Source: Aselliscus stoliczkanus
Taxonomy: Eukaryota; Chordata; Mammalia; Chiroptera; Hipposideridae
NCBI GenBank assembly: GCA_033961575.1
Contig: CM066732.1
Coordinates: 114,764,687-114,828,686 of the forward strand
DNA length: 64,000 nt
Direction of reading: 5' to 3'
Below the pieces are notes generated by a model. The model was not told the DNA's origin. It saw nothing but the letters and a program-made list of their open reading frames with translations, and ran no database searches. Position numbers and translations under genes: made by a program. Every line of letters begins with the position of its first letter. The stretch's first letter is position 1. Positions 36,801 to 46,235 of the stretch are shown piece after piece.

Positions 36801-39800
36801 GAGAACCAAGACCGGGGACTCAGGCTCAGCCTCCTATTTGGGGAACACCTGCTGCCCAGACATAGACACAAAAGACAAAGAGCCTCAAACCAATTGTCAG
36901 GCAGCTTGGGTTCAAGTCCCAGCCCTGTCACCAGCCAGGCGGGCGGCTTCGTGGCCTTCTTCCCCTGCCTCAGCGAGAAAGGAGAGGGGTGGACTAGCCG
37001 CCTCCCCACCTCCTCAGATCCCAGGGAAGCAGGAGAAGCGCCCTCCATCAGCTCAGGGCTTAAACGCTTTCCTTCTGCCCGTAAGACCAAGAAAGTGGTG
37101 AAGAAGGGGATAGAGAACAAGAGGCTGGGGGAACAGGAGTCAGAAGCCAGGCCCTGAACCACGCTGGGCCTGGGGGCTTGAGAGGCATCTCTGGCTCGGC
37201 CAATAGTGGGGCTGCCAAACAGAAAGCTCAGAGTAGTCACACCGTCCCGTGCAGAGATCTTAGTGGCCAGGGCTTTTTCTTCTGTGTACGCATGTCGTGG
37301 GTGGGGTGGGGCTGGGTTCTGCCTGGGTCTCAGGCTTGGCACCAACATACTGCTCTTACCCGTCCCGGGGTGGGTAAGGAGTCCCTTTGAGTGAGGCCAC
37401 TTGACAAGAGGTGGATGGAATGTGGTGACATGGCCCGCAGACCCAGGACTTATAAGGGCTGAACAAGGGCACAGGGAAAATGAGCAAGTAGATACAGCCA
37501 GACATACAGCCAGTGGATGAGAACCTGGACACACGTGCACCCAGAACCTCGGTACTTCCCTCGCTTCCTCCAGGGAGCTCCGGGCTGCTCAGCTCCCAGA
37601 ACCGGACACCGCCCAGCTTCCCTCCAGGAAGCCCCCACCTAGGACACCCTGTGTGAAGTCCCAGGCTTAGGGTTTGCTCCAGTGTTTTGCCTGCCCCCTG
37701 CTAATTCCAGCCCCAAATCACATATTATCAGGGCTTGGCTCTCCGGCCCCATCTGGGCAGCGCTTTGTGGGTTCCAGTTCTTTCACGCTTTACCACTGCT
37801 ATGTAAGCCCGGCACTCCTCTGATATGACAGGAAGAGCAATGCTGGCCCATCCGTGAACCAGCTCAGGGATTAGGTGCCTGGCCAGCCAGTAGCAGAGCT
37901 GGGGGTCAAGTCCAAGTTGCCTGGGAAGTTGGGGCTCTTCCCCCATGGCCTGCAATGCATACAAGAGTTCTGACTGCGTGTAGGGGTGGGGAACCAAGTG
38001 GGGGTGATAAGTTCTCTAAAGGGAGGGACAGGGCTGGCATGTAGGAAGTGTTCAATCAGAAGGCTTCAGACCCCACTTCTAGGCCCAGGGAGAGGCTTAC
38101 CACCTTGGGGAACTCACATGGTCAAAGCCAGTTGTGAGCCCCGGCCTACACCTCAGTTAGGGAACCAGACCAAACAGCATGAGCTGCACTGTGCAGACTC
38201 AGTGCTATGACTGGGCACCTGCTTTGCACTTGGTTCCAGGCAGAGCCAGGGGCCAAGGTTTTCAGAGGTAACTCTGAGTGGCAGGCTCGCAGGGCCCCCT
38301 GCATGGAGGCCTCCCTGACAAGGCTCCCTCCGCTTCTGTGTTTTCCACCTCCCATCCTTCCTGGTGCCGTGAAGGCAGCCAAGGCAGATCTACTGGCTAT
38401 CCCCTGTGCCTGGCAAGGGTTGCAGTTGTCACCACTGCCATACACCACCCCACGGATTCAAAGCTTTGGCCTATGGGAATGCTCACACCCCTCCCCCCAG
38501 CTCCAAAATCAATACGTCCAATCCTCAAGCCATGTGATGTTATTTCGGCGTGAACACACTGCACTGGAACACACAGCATTGAGCCCCACATTCCTGCTCC
38601 ACACCTGACTGAGGCAGATGACACCTGCCAAGGGATGTTTCCTAACGTAAAGCTCCTGTCAGGAGAGGGTCTCTGTTCAGGCCTGGAAGCTGCTTCCAGA
38701 GCCTGTACTCCGCTCTAGAGCTCCTCTGTCACAAACACATTAGGATCCCTCCATCCCAGCTGTGCCTGCACATGGCCACTACTATACATCAAGAACAGGA
38801 ACCAGTCTGGGTGCAAGTTTTTCACAGCCTTCACAGCGACAAAGGCCCTCAAAAGTTGTCTCAGGTCCTATTCCAGTCATTTCTCCTGTCCCCCCACCTT
38901 CCCCTGAGTAAAAGCCCAAGACCCATTTGGGGAAGGGGAGTTTGGCCCTTCCCAAGAGCAGCTAGGTACTGCAGACACTTACCCCGTAGCCTGGTCCAAG
39001 TCAGGCCCTGCCCTTTCTCCCTGGGAGCCCAAGTCCTGTTCCGAACTATACAGGTGGCCTTGATGACTTGTGTTCTTCTACTCAGTCAGCCATAAGTGAC
39101 TACAGGCCATGGCAGATGGGTCTAGGCAGACCCTCCTGCTATACCCATCCTCTGCTATACTCGAGGTCTCCAGCACAGATGGATCCATGAGTGGACTCTT
39201 TGGGAAGGGAGGACCCAACGATACTGTCACTTGGCTAGCATTGGCACATCTCAGAGGCAACCTTATTCTTTCCATCCAAGGATGGAAGAGGAAGCAGCGG
39301 AAAGCAAGGAGGCTGTGCTGGTCCCTGGGCAGGCAGTAGATAGGGTTCTGGATATGAACCTTCATGAGTTGTCTGCAGTTCCCACCTCACAGCATTATAG
39401 TATAGTGATGGGCTCTGCCCCACCGCCTCACGGCATTGCCTGGGGCATAAGGACCCTTTCAGCAGCCACAGTCAGGATGGCAGAGGAACTCTAATACTCC
39501 TTTCAGAAGTGGGTGGCCTTGGACCGGTGCTCAGCCCTCAGGGCAGGGGGGAGGGATTCCTCCTCTCCACCTCTCAAGACTGTCTGGAGGCCCAGTGGGA
39601 TAAATGGGTGGGAAGCCTGAGGGCAAAGGCTCAGCACCCCGCAAATCCATGCCTTGCCTGTAGCAGTAGTCATCAGCCCCCCGCTGGTAATGGGGATGAG
39701 AAGTCAGAATGTTCAAATGTTGAATGAGATTTAGAAGCTGGTTCTTACTTGGGCAAACTAGTCAGGCTGCCCATGTGCAAGGAAGGAGAAGATAAGGAGC

Positions 39801-42800
39801 CCCAAGAAATGGCCATCCAAAATGACAGGCAGTCGCGTTAGAGCAAGCATCACTTCTTTAGCTAAGATGCCCAAAGCGGCGGAGTCCCAAGGAGTGTGTG
39901 AAGCCAGCCCCCGTCCAAGCAACAAAGGGACACACTGTCTGTAGAGAACTGAAAAGTCATAAAACTGATTTGGTCCGGTTTTTATTATCACAAGATGGCA
40001 ATTCTTAACAATCCTGTGATAAAATGCTCCCCCTACAGGGGCCGACAGCTCCCCTCACCCAGTCTTGGGATGCCACCAACCCAAAGGGAACTGGCCTGGG
40101 GTCAGCTGCTGGGCTTCTGTTGGGACCCTGGCATCACCCAAAGCTCAGGCCCCAGAAACTGTAGTTGCAGGACTTTTTCTCCCCATGCCCCCAAGTCTCA
40201 CCAAAAACCCTAATCTAAAACAGAACAGCAGGTATAGTGTGGTGAAGAGTAAACTCTGGGTTCAAATCCCAACTTACCCACTCACTAGCTGCATGAAAAG
40301 TCATCTAACCTCTGTGTCTGTTCCTCATTTATGAAATGGTGTGATGATAAGTACTTCGTAGTGCTACTGTGAGAGTTAAAGCAGTTAAATAGTAAAGTGC
40401 TTAGAACAATGCCTGGCACAAATAGTACATACGGGTTTATTATTATGAAGACAGCCTCCGCCATGGGCTATTTGAGCAGAGGGGACACATCCACAACAGC
40501 CAGGAGAGAGAGGAACCTCACCTACCAGAATCCGCCTGCATCCACCTGCCTGGGCCGTTTCCAGGTCAAAGCCCAGAAACACAGACACCTCCCCTCCCCG
40601 TATACCAAAAAAAAGTCTGTGGACAGAACACCAAGAAATTCCAGATTCTATCAAATGCTTTGTATGACAGAGAAAAGAAAGGGGGAGGTAACCAAGTCAC
40701 ACACTAGCCTCCAAATTCCTTTTCACTCATCTAGAGTACTAATTCTGACCCTTCCTCTCAGGGGCCAGAGACCTGGCTGGTTCCTCAAGAGATCCCTAGA
40801 GGTCACATGATGCACCCAGGGATACAGGGCCTACAAGGAGCCACCTTGGCCCAGTTATAGTAATGCAATGGACAAGCAAAGATGGGGGTGGGAGGGCAGG
40901 CAGCAAGGGACTAACACCCTCAGGTCAAGCTGTCGCCCCTTTAGCTGCCATTAATCCCTGCCATTCTATAGTTTACTATTAGAGTGACATAAAATTTCTT
41001 TAACTCTTAGAAACTCAAACACCTCCACCCCAAGATTCCAAATAACACCCTCCCCCTGGGGGGGCCTCCAATGAATAATTATTATAATTTGTTTTACCTT
41101 GTATTATGACAGTCAAGTCTCCATTTTCAAAATAGAATGTTTTCAAAGTACACATACTCCTCCCCAGAAACAGTGTAACTATCTAGCTATCCCTCAAGCA
41201 TCACTAAGACAGGACATGCTTGGGACTGGGGTTGAGGATCATGGGAGGCAGGCCTGCCCTGAGTAGGGTTAATGTGCTGTATTACCTCACTTTCTGAAGC
41301 TCAAGCACCTGCTATCACCCTCCTGGGGTACCATATATCCTCTAGACTGAAACACACGTAGCTTTTCCCCTGCATATTTTCCCCTTAATTACTCACCGCC
41401 CTCCTTAGCTTTCAAAGGGTATCAAAGCTTCTAACACATCTCCTTCCCAAGTGGCAGAAAAATACCAATTTCCCCAAGTCTGCATGATCTCAGGCTCTTC
41501 ATAATGTGCCCCCCACTATTGTTGCAACATAGCAAATTCCTGGTAGTCACCCAAATGATTCATGTGGTTCCACCATCAACTCCCACTTTTATACATGCTA
41601 TTCCCTCTTCTTGGAATGCCTCTTCCACCTGCACAGGTCTGACACCCTTCTACTCAGCCACATCTTAGGAAGTCCTGACGTGTAACTTCTCAGTGGTGCC
41701 ACGTACCACTTGGTGATATCCTCTTATTTTATCTATCATTGCATTTAACATACCATCACTTCCTGGCAAGTCCCTCTCACCTCCCAGTCTGTGATCATTC
41801 ACCTAAACCCCAGCCTAGTCTAGAAAAGGAACCTAATGCTTATGATATGGACGAAGCTCCTATGGGTAGGATGGGCAAGCAGGAAGAATCAAGCTATATA
41901 TAGATGAGTAGCTTCACTGAAACCTCCCAGAACCATGAAAATACACCCCTTTCTCCAGTGACCTAACACCTTTAGGAATTGAGGCCTTCTGGTAGACAAG
42001 TAGGATTCCTTGGTTTTCTAGGGTTGCTTTAGTTAATCAACAATAGTCAACTGGGAAGAACCAACCCAGGTCAGCCATGAGAGAAAACTACTACTGCTAA
42101 GGCAGATTCCCCCAAGAGTGGCTCTTATGGATTGCACAACTAACCACCTAGGGAACATCTAAGCTAAAGGGAGGGGGTCCAATTCCAGCTCAAACCGCCA
42201 ATCCAAAATGGAACCCCAGCAAGAGAGCTCTTGGCCCACTGTTCAGAGGGCTAACCAGGGGAGGGGGCCAATCCCTACACTTACCTTGCCAGAGCAGACC
42301 CTGGGCTCCAGGATAGCCCTTAGCTTTTAGATCTTTACACATGAGCCCTTACCAGGCCCCTTCGCCAGCACTAGCTGCACTGACTCCCTGAACCACTACA
42401 GTGCCGTGGCCACCTGCACCCCCAAGGAGTAGCAGCGATCCCACTTCTTGAGGATTCTGCCCTCTCTCACAGAAAAGGCACTTAGAAAAAAGTGACCAAT
42501 ACCTGAAATGCTTTCTCCAAGACTTCAGCCTGGCCACATGGTTCACCCTTCCCATTTCAAAGTGGTGGGTATGAGGGTTAGCCCAAAGTGGTGGGTATGA
42601 GGACAGTGTGAGGTCCCTGCCTAAGTCAACCCTCCAGCAGAAGTGGCATTCTGGGTCCCTGCCCAGCTTCACAGGAGGCCAAGCAGAGATCCCGCACACA
42701 CCAGGAACCTTGTCACCCTCCCCCAACTCTCAGGGGCAGATTCTAAACAACCAGGTGGAGTCAGGATGGGGTTAAGGTGCCCAAAGCCAAGGACCTGTGG

Positions 42801-44310
42801 GCATCAAGGTCCAAGGAGGACAAGCCCTTCAGGAACCAAAACAATCTCATCACACTAGAGCCCACACCACACTAGTGGACAGATGTCAGGCTCTTCCTTG
42901 CCACCCTTCAGAGTGAAGAGTTGTATATTCCTCCCTTCCTCATCTCCCAAAAAGCAGGATCTAAACCTAGATTATCAGGATGTCATGTCATTGGTGAATT
43001 GGACCTGGCAGCAGGCCTCTGAATTGCTAAGAGTGGGAGCTGGCAGTGTGACCCTCCCACGATCCCTCCCACAGTTAGGAGCCCAGCCTAGCAGTGGGCA
43101 GTTGCCGCCATTCTGCACCAAACCTATAGCACGGCTGAAGGCCCAGCAGCACTGCCACTAGAATGGGGGGAGGTAGCAACACCAGTCCCCACCAGCGGGT
43201 CTCTGTGGTTTCTCCCCCAGACCAAGGGGAAGGGAGCTCAGGGTGGATAACTGGCCCTCGGTTTCCTGGGCAAGAGGATGCCAGGGCGGGGCAGGAAGGG
43301 TCTCTTGGTCCTGGAGTGACACAGCAGAGGCCAGAGGCCCTTCCAGGGAGCTTCGAACCCTCTCCCCTTTCCACATCAGTTTTTGTCTCTGCCGGCCCAG
43401 TTCCTGGTGTCCATTCGCGAATACCCATCTCCACCACCTCACCCCGCACACCCTCCCCGATTTCGCCATCCCATTAACCACCCAGCTGCTGGTGATTCCA
43501 CGAAGCCGCCTCCTAACTCCCACCTCTTAGCACATGGCCGGCCGGTGGACAACATAATGTCGTCTCTCCTTGCAGAATCCCACCCGGGCTAGCTTTGGGC
43601 TTCACTGCCAGCACAAAACCGAAGGGTAGAGAATCGGGAAGCGTGTTTGGGCATCTCCTTTCCAACTCGAATGAATTACGGGTTGACCTCTGCCAAAGGG
43701 GCTGTGAGGGAAGCCTGTCCACCTCCCATGACTACGGGCTTCAGTGAACCAAGGTGCCGGGCAGCCGGCCCGGGCCTCCAAGGTCACGGGGAGGGGTCAG
43801 GGTGGAGAGGGCAGGAGACGGAGGGTGCCGCCCGCTAGCCGCGCTAATCCCGCTCAGTTCATTCTCGCCGTGGCGGGAGTCCCGGCCATGCGGGAGGCGC
43901 GCCTGGGAAGCCGGCAGCGAGCCGGGCCGCGACTAGAGAGCGAGGGACGCGCGGGCAGCAGGCGTGGGGCGGCCACCGCGCCGCTCGCCCACCACGGGGC
44001 GCACGGACCGCGGCCCGCCCCAAGCCCGGGAGGGCGGGGAGACAATGCCCGCCCGGCGGGGCAGCCCAGGCCGCACGCCCCCGCCGGCAGGACACTGGCT
44101 GTGGCTCCCCGGCCGGAGGGGAGCGGCGGGAAGGCTCCGGGAGCGGGGGCCAGAGCGGCCCCGCGCGCCCTCCCCCCCGCCCGTCTCCGCGTGCGCTTCC
44201 CCCGACAAGTCTCGGGGCCGCAGACTCACCTCCTCCTCCAGGGTGCCGCCGGAGCCCGAGCCCGTGCCGGTGCTGGTGGTGTGCTCGTCGTCCGGCTTCA
44301 GGTTGCTCAT
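20534..44310 (-). CDS. RBPMS2: RBPMS2, RNA-binding protein with multiple splicing 2 (seven coding exons)
   Basis: Joining 44310-44230, 29321-29244, 28569-28531, 27942-27880, 27552-27402, 26896-26745 and 20596-20534 gives one open frame of 208 residues, close to the roughly 209 I recall for human RBPMS2. A single RRM spans about residues 28-104: RNP2-like TLFVSGL at 30-36 and RNP1-like PVGFVIF at 67-73. An Ala-rich region and the family C-terminus ending YRQFC follow. The family binds paired CAC-type RNA motifs, forms homodimers through the RRM, and controls splicing and mRNA fate in smooth muscle, heart and retina; these roles are family knowledge. The dimer-interface Leu49 of the human protein corresponds to Leu47 here. 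The paralogue RBPMS is excluded by the N-terminus MSNLKPD and the C-terminal exon. Every internal boundary has a GT donor and AG acceptor. Confidence 0.96.
20690..20830 (+). mobile_element. MIR SINE in RBPMS2 intron 6
   Basis: GTCCTGGTTCTGTCACTGGC, then CCAGTTACTCACCTGTAGGC and CTTCATCCTGAAAATGGGCG follow the MIR order. Confidence 0.65.
20831..22964. other. RBPMS2 intron 6, no recognised feature
   Basis: GC-rich intronic DNA. Open frames (for example 21258-21656 minus) show no recognisable homology. Confidence 0.5.
22965..23322 (+). mobile_element. L1M/HAL1-like 3' fragment
   Basis: AGGTCAATTAAAACAATACC, ACAGTTCTAGGAATTTATGA and GATGTGCATCTACATTTACT fit the ORF2 end and 3' region of an old L1, running into the TA repeat. 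Confidence 0.6.
23323..23361. repeat. (TA)n microsatellite
   Basis: About 18 TA units with one phase break, between the L1 and Ves tails. Confidence 0.9.
23373..23530 (-). mobile_element. Ves-like tRNA-Ile SINE
   Basis: Minus sense: GTTGGTTAGAGCGTAGTGCT, then ACACCAAGGTTACCGGTTTG, ATCCCCACATGGGCCACTG and a CCACAACTAGATTAAAACAA body. Confidence 0.75.
23562..23668 (+). mobile_element. Short tRNA SINE (GGG-loop family)
   Basis: Same head and end as 6471-6586, with an A12 tail. The duplication AAAAAGATCAAG flanks it on both sides. Confidence 0.85.
23840..24035 (-). mobile_element. MIR SINE, antisense
   Basis: CATATGCCAAGTGCTGTTCC, CTCATTTAATCCTCATAAAA, ACAGATAAGGAAACAGAGGC: a clear reverse-complement MIR. 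Confidence 0.75.
24815..25020 (-). mobile_element. MIR SINE, antisense
   Basis: AAACTGAGACACAGAGAGGT, TAAGTAACTTCCCCAAGGTC and AGCCAGGATTTGGACC are in MIR reverse-complement order. Confidence 0.7.
25235..25365 (-). mobile_element. MIR-family (MIRc/MIR3-like) antisense
   Basis: TCTAGTCTAACCCTCTCATT, then ACAGATGAGGACACGGAGGC and ACTTGCCAAAGATCAGGTAG. Confidence 0.6.
26225..26465 (-). mobile_element. MIR SINE, antisense
   Basis: TTCTCACAACAACCCCGAGG, then CAGATAAGTGAAAAACATCA and GAGCTGGGATTTGAATCG. It ends about 280 bp from coding exon 6. Confidence 0.65.
26745..26896 (-). CDS. RBPMS2: RBPMS2 coding exon 6 (Ala-rich region)
   Basis: 152 nt. With the split Tyr codon it encodes 51 residues, starting YDLMGAAL and ending LHAQ. 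A GCT-rich run gives six consecutive Ala (about residues 179-184), one more than I recall for human. The donor is GTAAGC and the acceptor TTTGTAG. Confidence 0.95.
27402..27552 (-). CDS. RBPMS2: RBPMS2 coding exon 5 (end of RRM and linker)
   Basis: 151 nt, 50 codons plus one base of the next Tyr codon. It starts [10 protein letters not shown], completes the RRM ([10 protein letters not shown]) and runs into the conserved linker ending HFIARDP. The donor is GTGAGT and the acceptor TATAG. Confidence 0.95.
27880..27942 (-). CDS. RBPMS2: RBPMS2 coding exon 4 (RNP1)
   Basis: Twenty-one codons starting [10 protein letters not shown] and ending KNALN. It contains the RNP1 strand with the aromatic RNA-contact positions and the start of RRM helix 2. 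The acceptor ends CTAG and the donor is GTGAGT. Confidence 0.95.
27943..28530 (-). other. RBPMS2 intron 3
   Basis: 588 bp between coding exons 4 and 3. I see no repeat or regulatory signature beyond the splice sites. Confidence 0.7.
28531..28569 (-). CDS. RBPMS2: RBPMS2 coding exon 3 (39-nt microexon-sized)
   Basis: Thirteen codons, [13 protein letters not shown], covering the second RRM beta strand. The acceptor is TCTCTGCAG and the donor is GTAATT, weaker than the GTGAGT donors of the neighbouring exons. Phase 0 at both ends, so skipping would keep frame but remove a core RRM strand. Confidence 0.94.
28817..28920 (-). mobile_element. Short tRNA SINE in RBPMS2 intron 2
   Basis: GGG-loop family in the same orientation as the gene. 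Perfect 16-bp duplication CAGACCTTACCTTTTT at 28801-28816 and 28921-28936. Confidence 0.9.
29015..29125 (-). mobile_element. MIR SINE, antisense
   Basis: CTTTTACAGATGAGGAAATG, GAGGCTCAGAAGGGCTAAGC, then GTGAATTAGAACCAGGAC. About 120 bp downstream of coding exon 2 in gene sense. Confidence 0.6.
29244..29321 (-). CDS. RBPMS2: RBPMS2 coding exon 2 (RRM beta1-alpha1)
   Basis: Twenty-six codons starting [10 protein letters not shown] and ending RPFK, with acceptor CCCCAG upstream and donor GTGAGT downstream, phase 0. It holds the RNP2 strand and the first helix of the RRM, including the Leu implicated in RBPMS2 dimerisation. Confidence 0.95.
29515..29610 (-). mobile_element. L2 antisense fragment
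   Basis: CACTCAACAAGCAGCCGCTG followed by AGCACCTCTGTGCCAGACTG fits the reverse complement of an L2 terminus. Confidence 0.5.
29830..29925 (+). mobile_element. L2 3' end fragment
   Basis: TAGGCTCTTCAATGGCAGGG, then CCCAGCTCCTAGTGTGGTGC and TATTAAATGTTT. Confidence 0.5.
30280..30399 (+). mobile_element. Short tRNA SINE (GGG-loop family)
   Basis: GGGCTGGCCGAGTGGCGCGG head and a long A tail. Flanks AAAAATCCATCTTA/AAAAATCCAACTTA. Confidence 0.85.
30400..30777. other. RBPMS2 intron 1, no recognised feature
   Basis: Non-coding intronic DNA with an A12 run near 30540. Confidence 0.45.
30778..30888. repeat. Compound (CCCT)n (CT)n (CA)n microsatellite
   Basis: About 25 bp of CCCT units, about 50 bp of CT, then about 34 bp of CA, without interruption. 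Confidence 0.95.
31070..31198 (-). mobile_element. Short tRNA SINE flanked by C-runs
   Basis: GGG-loop SINE at about 31084-31183, between a C run of about 13 (31070-31082) and one of about 17 (31182-31198). The flanks may be the duplicated target. Confidence 0.75.
31199..32929. other. RBPMS2 intron 1, weak MIR traces only
   Basis: Non-coding. MIR-like antisense traces near 31490-31585 and 32180-32260. A small duplication AAGACCCAGGCA lies near 32250. Confidence 0.4.
32930..33075 (+). mobile_element. MIR remnant
   Basis: GTGCTTCATCTCTCCGAATC, TTTGTCTGTACAACATGGAT and CCAGCACATAGGAGG are in MIR order. Confidence 0.5.
33295..33400 (-). mobile_element. MIR-family antisense remnant
   Basis: AGCTAGTCCAACACTCTCAT, then ATGAGGAATAGGCTCAGAAC and GGTGGCACAGCCAGGAC. 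Confidence 0.45.
33401..36169. other. RBPMS2 intron 1, no recognised feature
   Basis: Non-coding intronic DNA without clear repeats. No open frame shows recognisable homology. Confidence 0.45.
36170..36290 (-). mobile_element. MIR-family antisense remnant
   Basis: GAATATTTGAGCTGGAAGAA then CAGATGAAGAAACCAAGGCC. Confidence 0.5.
36875..36990 (+). mobile_element. MIR remnant
   Basis: AGCTTGGGTTCAAGTCCCAG followed by CCCTGTCACCAGCCAGGC fits the 5' half of MIR. Confidence 0.45.
36991..40234. other. RBPMS2 intron 1, no recognised feature
   Basis: Non-coding. The 262-codon minus frame at 36752-37540 spans part of this stretch, lacks any recognisable domain and is overlapped by open frames on the other strand. 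Confidence 0.45.
40235..40445 (+). mobile_element. MIR SINE, near full length
   Basis: CTGGGTTCAAATCCCAAC, ACTAGCTGCATGAAAAGTCA, GTGAGAGTTAAAGCAGTTAA, then GTGCTTAGAACAATGCCTGG: nearly the whole MIR consensus order. Confidence 0.85.
40446..41489. other. RBPMS2 intron 1, no recognised feature
   Basis: Non-coding. An AT-rich patch near 40930-41160 may be conserved regulatory DNA, but nothing in the sequence proves it. Confidence 0.4.
41490..41850 (+). mobile_element. L2 LINE 3' region
   Basis: CATGCTATTCCCTCTTCTTG, GAATGCCTCTTCCACCTGCA and a TTTTATCTATCATTGCATTT stretch follow the L2 order. Confidence 0.7.
42558..42602. repeat. 19-bp direct duplication
   Basis: CAAAGTGGTGGGTATGAGG occurs at 42558-42576 and again at 42584-42602. 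Confidence 0.95.
42603..43749. other. RBPMS2 intron 1, 5' part
   Basis: Non-coding, rising GC toward the CpG island. No repeat seen. Confidence 0.45.
44230..44310 (-). CDS. RBPMS2: RBPMS2 coding exon 1 (start codon exon)
   Basis: The ATG is at 44310-44308, with A at -3 (CGCACC before ATG). The exon encodes 27 residues beginning [10 protein letters not shown] and ending LEEE, with a flexible Gly/Ser/Thr stretch between. The donor GTGAGT follows at 44229-44224, phase 0. The segment is about two residues shorter than the human protein as I recall it, and falls in the low-complexity linker. Confidence 0.95.
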
Positions 44311-44592
44311 GGTGCGGGGGGTGGGGAACGCGCAGGGCGCGAGCGGCGCCGGGCCCCGGCGAGGAGGTGGACGGGGCGCGGTGAGCGGTGCGCTCCGGGG
44401 GTGCGGGGCGGGGGAGCGGTGGGGGCGCGCGGGGCGGTGCGAGGGGCGGCCGCCGCGGCGGGCTGGGGTCACATCAAGTTTGGCGGGTGCGGGCGGCGGG
44501 GGTGGGGTGCGGCGGGGGAGGCACTGGGAACCGGAGCCGAGCCGGAGCGGCCGCCGCCTCCGCCTTTTCACTGCGACCGCCGAGTGTGCCCG

Positions 44593-44613
44593 CGGCGGCG
44601 GCGGCGGCGGCGG
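44593..44613 (+). repeat. (CGG)7 trinucleotide run in the CpG island
   Basis: Seven CGG units on the plus strand (CCG in RBPMS2 sense), followed by G-runs and GGGCGGG blocks. It lies about 285 bp upstream of the start codon, so in the promoter or distal 5'UTR. Confidence 0.9.
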
Positions 44614-45199
44614 GGGGCGGGCGCCGGGGGAGGGGGCGGGCGCCGGGAGGCGGGGGCCGGAACCGGCCTCAGCTGGGGCCGGGCCAGCCCCCCGCCCTCC
44701 TTGCGGTCTCCGGGGGAACGCGCAGCCAATCCCCGCCGCCCACTGCGGGCTCGACCGGGCCCCGGCCGCTGCGCGTCGGCCCCCGGCGGGGCTTGGCCCC
44801 CTCTCTCCCTCGTCGTCGCTCTCCCTCATTTCTTTCCCCTTTCCTTTTCTCCAAGACAAGTTTTTAAACTTTGTGGAACTCTCCCACTGAACTTTCTTAA
44901 AGGGGCCGCGCGCACTCCCGCGCTGTCCCTGCCCCGCGGGAAGTGGCACTGGGTGCCCGGCCCCCCGCGCCCCTCGACATCCCCGCCTCGGCGGCCCCAC
45001 GCGAGGGGCTCCTGATCGTCGGCTTCAGGAAGCAGACTCCCCTTGTACCCTGATCTGAGGCTGTAGGGTCGGCCCGCTCATTTCACTTCCACGTCCAGCC
45101 GCCCAGACCTGGTCCCCCCTCTCTTCCCTCCCCCGAGCTCAGGGATGCTGGGGGCCGGGTTCTGAAGAAAACGGTGGGGGCGTAGGATGGGTGCGGACA

Positions 45200-45310
45200 C
45201 CTGGGCTGTGGCCCCGGCTGGCCGCCGCTTTGCTGCGTGACCTTGAGGAAATCACTTCCCCTCTCTGGCTGGCCTCAGGCTTCCAGCCCAGAGGGTGGGA
45301 CTTAGATCTA
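45200..45310 (+). mobile_element. MIR remnant upstream of the CpG island
   Basis: GCTGCGTGACCTTGAGGAAA then TCACTTCCCCTCTCTGGCTG match the MIR core. Confidence 0.6.
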
Positions 45311-45939
45311 AAACTCCCTACCCGCTCCCAGTCACTGAATAGGACTCAGGGCGGGGAAACCAATCTTTGGGACCCAAATGGTTATTCGCCTTGGGAGGGG
45401 GTACCTTAAATGACCTAGAAGGTTCCATTCGCTCTCTCCTCCCTCGTCCCCAACCCCAGTTTTTGGGTCCCTCTCTTCTTGCGGCTTAAATTCCCCAAAC
45501 ACACCTTTCCCCTTACTGTTGAGATCCCTATGGCGGGGGGAGGGGAGCTCAGCCTCGCAGCTCTGGCGGGGCAGTAGTGACTACCCTCCGCCAGTCTCCG
45601 GGGCGCGGCTCCGGGATGGGTTTCCCTTTGATTTTTGGACAACCCACGCCCTCCTCGGGTTGAGCTTGGAGCACAGCTGCCACAAACCAGGTGGAGCTGC
45701 CCCAGGACCGGGCACCTCCCCCGCGCTCGTGCCTCCAAACTCGAGCTGCCACCCGGCGCCAGATGTTCCGATGACACTTGGGGAGAGCGGCGGAACCCTG
45801 GTCGGGATCAGGCGTCACCTGGTGTGATCTGCAGCCCTGCACCTAGTTTCTGTTCTGACTCTCCCCACTAAACCAGGTCGTTGCACCTGGGTTTTAAGAT
45901 TGGAAGCGATGCTCAGCGTCAGTGGAATGGGAGAAGTTG
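45311..45939. other. Upstream flank, no recognised feature
   Basis: GC-rich non-coding DNA. Open frames on both strands overlap. Confidence 0.4.
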
Positions 45940-46080
45940 GGTCTGCAGTCAAACCAGTTCGGATCCCAGACCTCGGACGAGTGACTTCACCCTTGAGAGC
46001 CTCAATGTGCCGACCTGGTAGACAGGGCTAGCATTACCTTACAGGAGTATGGAGTGCGGAAGTATACAACGTTTCTGACT
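45940..46080 (+). mobile_element. MIR remnant
   Basis: CAGTTCGGATCCCAGACCTC and GACGAGTGACTTCACCCTTG in MIR order. Confidence 0.5.
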
Positions 46081-46174
46081 TAGTGTCCCCAACAAATTAT
46101 AACCTTCCTAACTTTCCATTTCACGGAGGAGTAAATTGAGGCCTAGAAATAGGCACTATCTTTCCCAACGACAT

Positions 46175-46235
46175 ATTCTTTCATTCAGTAAATTATTGTT
46201 AAGCACCTACTGTGTGCTGGTGTCCAGTCCTGGTT
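46175..46235 (-). mobile_element. L2 antisense terminus
   Basis: TTCATTCAGTAAATTATTGT then TAAGCACCTACTGTGTGCTG. Confidence 0.55.

Larger units (their letters stand above)
43750..45010. promoter_or_regulatory. RBPMS2: CpG island and presumed RBPMS2 promoter
   Basis: Very G+C- and CpG-rich block around exon 1, with repeated GGGCGG/GGCGGG Sp1-like boxes and a CGG run at 44593-44613. No TATA box is evident at the expected place. The transcription start is inferred to lie some hundred bases above 44310. Long open frames on both strands here (such as 43744-45015 plus) are composition artefacts. Confidence 0.85.

Noticed and set aside
36752..37540. 262-codon minus-strand frame in RBPMS2 intron 1
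   Set aside because: No recognisable domain, no support from splice structure, overlapped by open frames on the other strand and adjacent to a MIR.
43744..45015. 423-codon plus-strand open frame, with similarly long minus frames (43933-45000)
   Set aside because: Lies in the CpG island. Long frames are open on both strands at once because high GC content removes stop codons, and the composition is Gly/Arg/Ala/Pro low complexity.
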